From: Butyriboletus loyo | Taxonomy: Eukaryota; Basidiomycota; Agaricomycetes; Boletales; Boletaceae | Length of the DNA stretch: 18,670 bases | NCBI GenBank assembly: GCA_038093515.1 | Contig: JBBPSI010000364.1 | Location: 1 to 18,670 of the forward strand | Reading direction: 5' to 3' | Part shown: positions 18,378-18,670 of the stretch, piece after piece | Numbering within the stretch: position 1 is the stretch's first letter | Layout of the letters: each line of letters begins with the position of its first letter | Program-made: the position numbers and the translations under genes | The notes under the pieces: model-generated | What the model was told of the DNA's origin: nothing | Seen by the model: only the letters and a program-made list of their open reading frames with translations | Databases searched by the model: none

Positions 18378-18670
18378 TGTCACGTCCCCTTCTTCTTTAT
18401 CCAATGACATTTGGTTCATCATGTGACTAGATTACAACATGTCCTTGACTAGCGCACCGAGACCCGTATCCAAGGTCTCCACTACTCGCGTCCCCTTTGC
18501 CCTGTGGGCCCCACCTCGTGTTACGGTAGTGGTATACTTTTTCTCTCCATTACCATTGGGACTACTTCACTCGCCTAGCCTTTTGCTAGTGCCCGTTGAG
18601 CGGTACGAGCCGCTCTAGCTTATGTCATCACTTCTCGCGCACGGACGCGCTTTCTCTTATACTCCGGAAT
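18378..18670 (+). mobile_element. Possible 5' end of an LTR, cut by window end
   Basis: From 18378 the sequence begins TGTCACGTCCCC, a start resembling many basidiomycete Gypsy-type LTRs. It is non-coding to the window end and contains a GAGCGG...CCGCTC hairpin (18598-18615). Neither its 3' end nor any retroelement protein is in view, so the call is weak. Confidence 0.3.

Noticed and set aside
1..18670. CRISPR arrays, tRNA or rRNA genes, prokaryotic defence or phage modules
   Set aside because: No regularly spaced repeats and no recognisable tRNA or rRNA; intron structure shows the DNA is eukaryotic.

Overview
This window reads as nuclear DNA of a filamentous basidiomycete (Agaricomycetes). 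The genes are cut by many 44-69 nt introns with TACTAAC-like branch sites. They include a FunK1-type fungal protein kinase, a family typical of mushroom-forming fungi, and several wax-synthase-like MBOAT genes. A Ceratobasidiaceae (Rhizoctonia-like) origin is my guess from gene content, not something the sequence proves.

Layout. Positions 1-1700 are mobile-element debris: a fold-back element with ~230 bp inverted arms (1-706), then an LTR-like promoter block. Positions 1844-5341 are one large imperfect palindrome carrying two convergent copies of a wax-synthase-like acyltransferase gene (A, 2096-3364, +; B, 5058-3799, -). Positions 5899-8598 hold a FunK1 kinase on the + strand with at least four separate lesions, read as a pseudogene. 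Everything that follows up to 17324 is on the minus strand: a secreted ~470-residue protein of unknown function (8810-10561, 7 exons), a poorly resolved membrane-protein remnant (about 11575-12110), a DAL5/allantoate-permease-type MFS transporter (12126-14599, 17 exons including microexons of 9, 10 and 18 nt), a 316-residue fungal membrane protein (14987-16046, 3 exons) and peptide methionine sulfoxide reductase MsrA (16602-17324, 4 exons). The right end (17325-18670) has a short coding-like stretch and then repeat-like DNA that may be the start of an LTR.

The exon structures were built by hand. For the four large minus-strand genes every exon joins in frame and total length fits the family where it is known (MFS 521 aa, MsrA 184 aa), so I trust them well. 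The genes do not form an obvious pathway or cluster. The most unusual features are the microexons and GC-AG introns of the transporter, the inverted acyltransferase duplication with conserved leader elements, and the splice-acceptor loss in the kinase. I found no convincing new multi-gene system.
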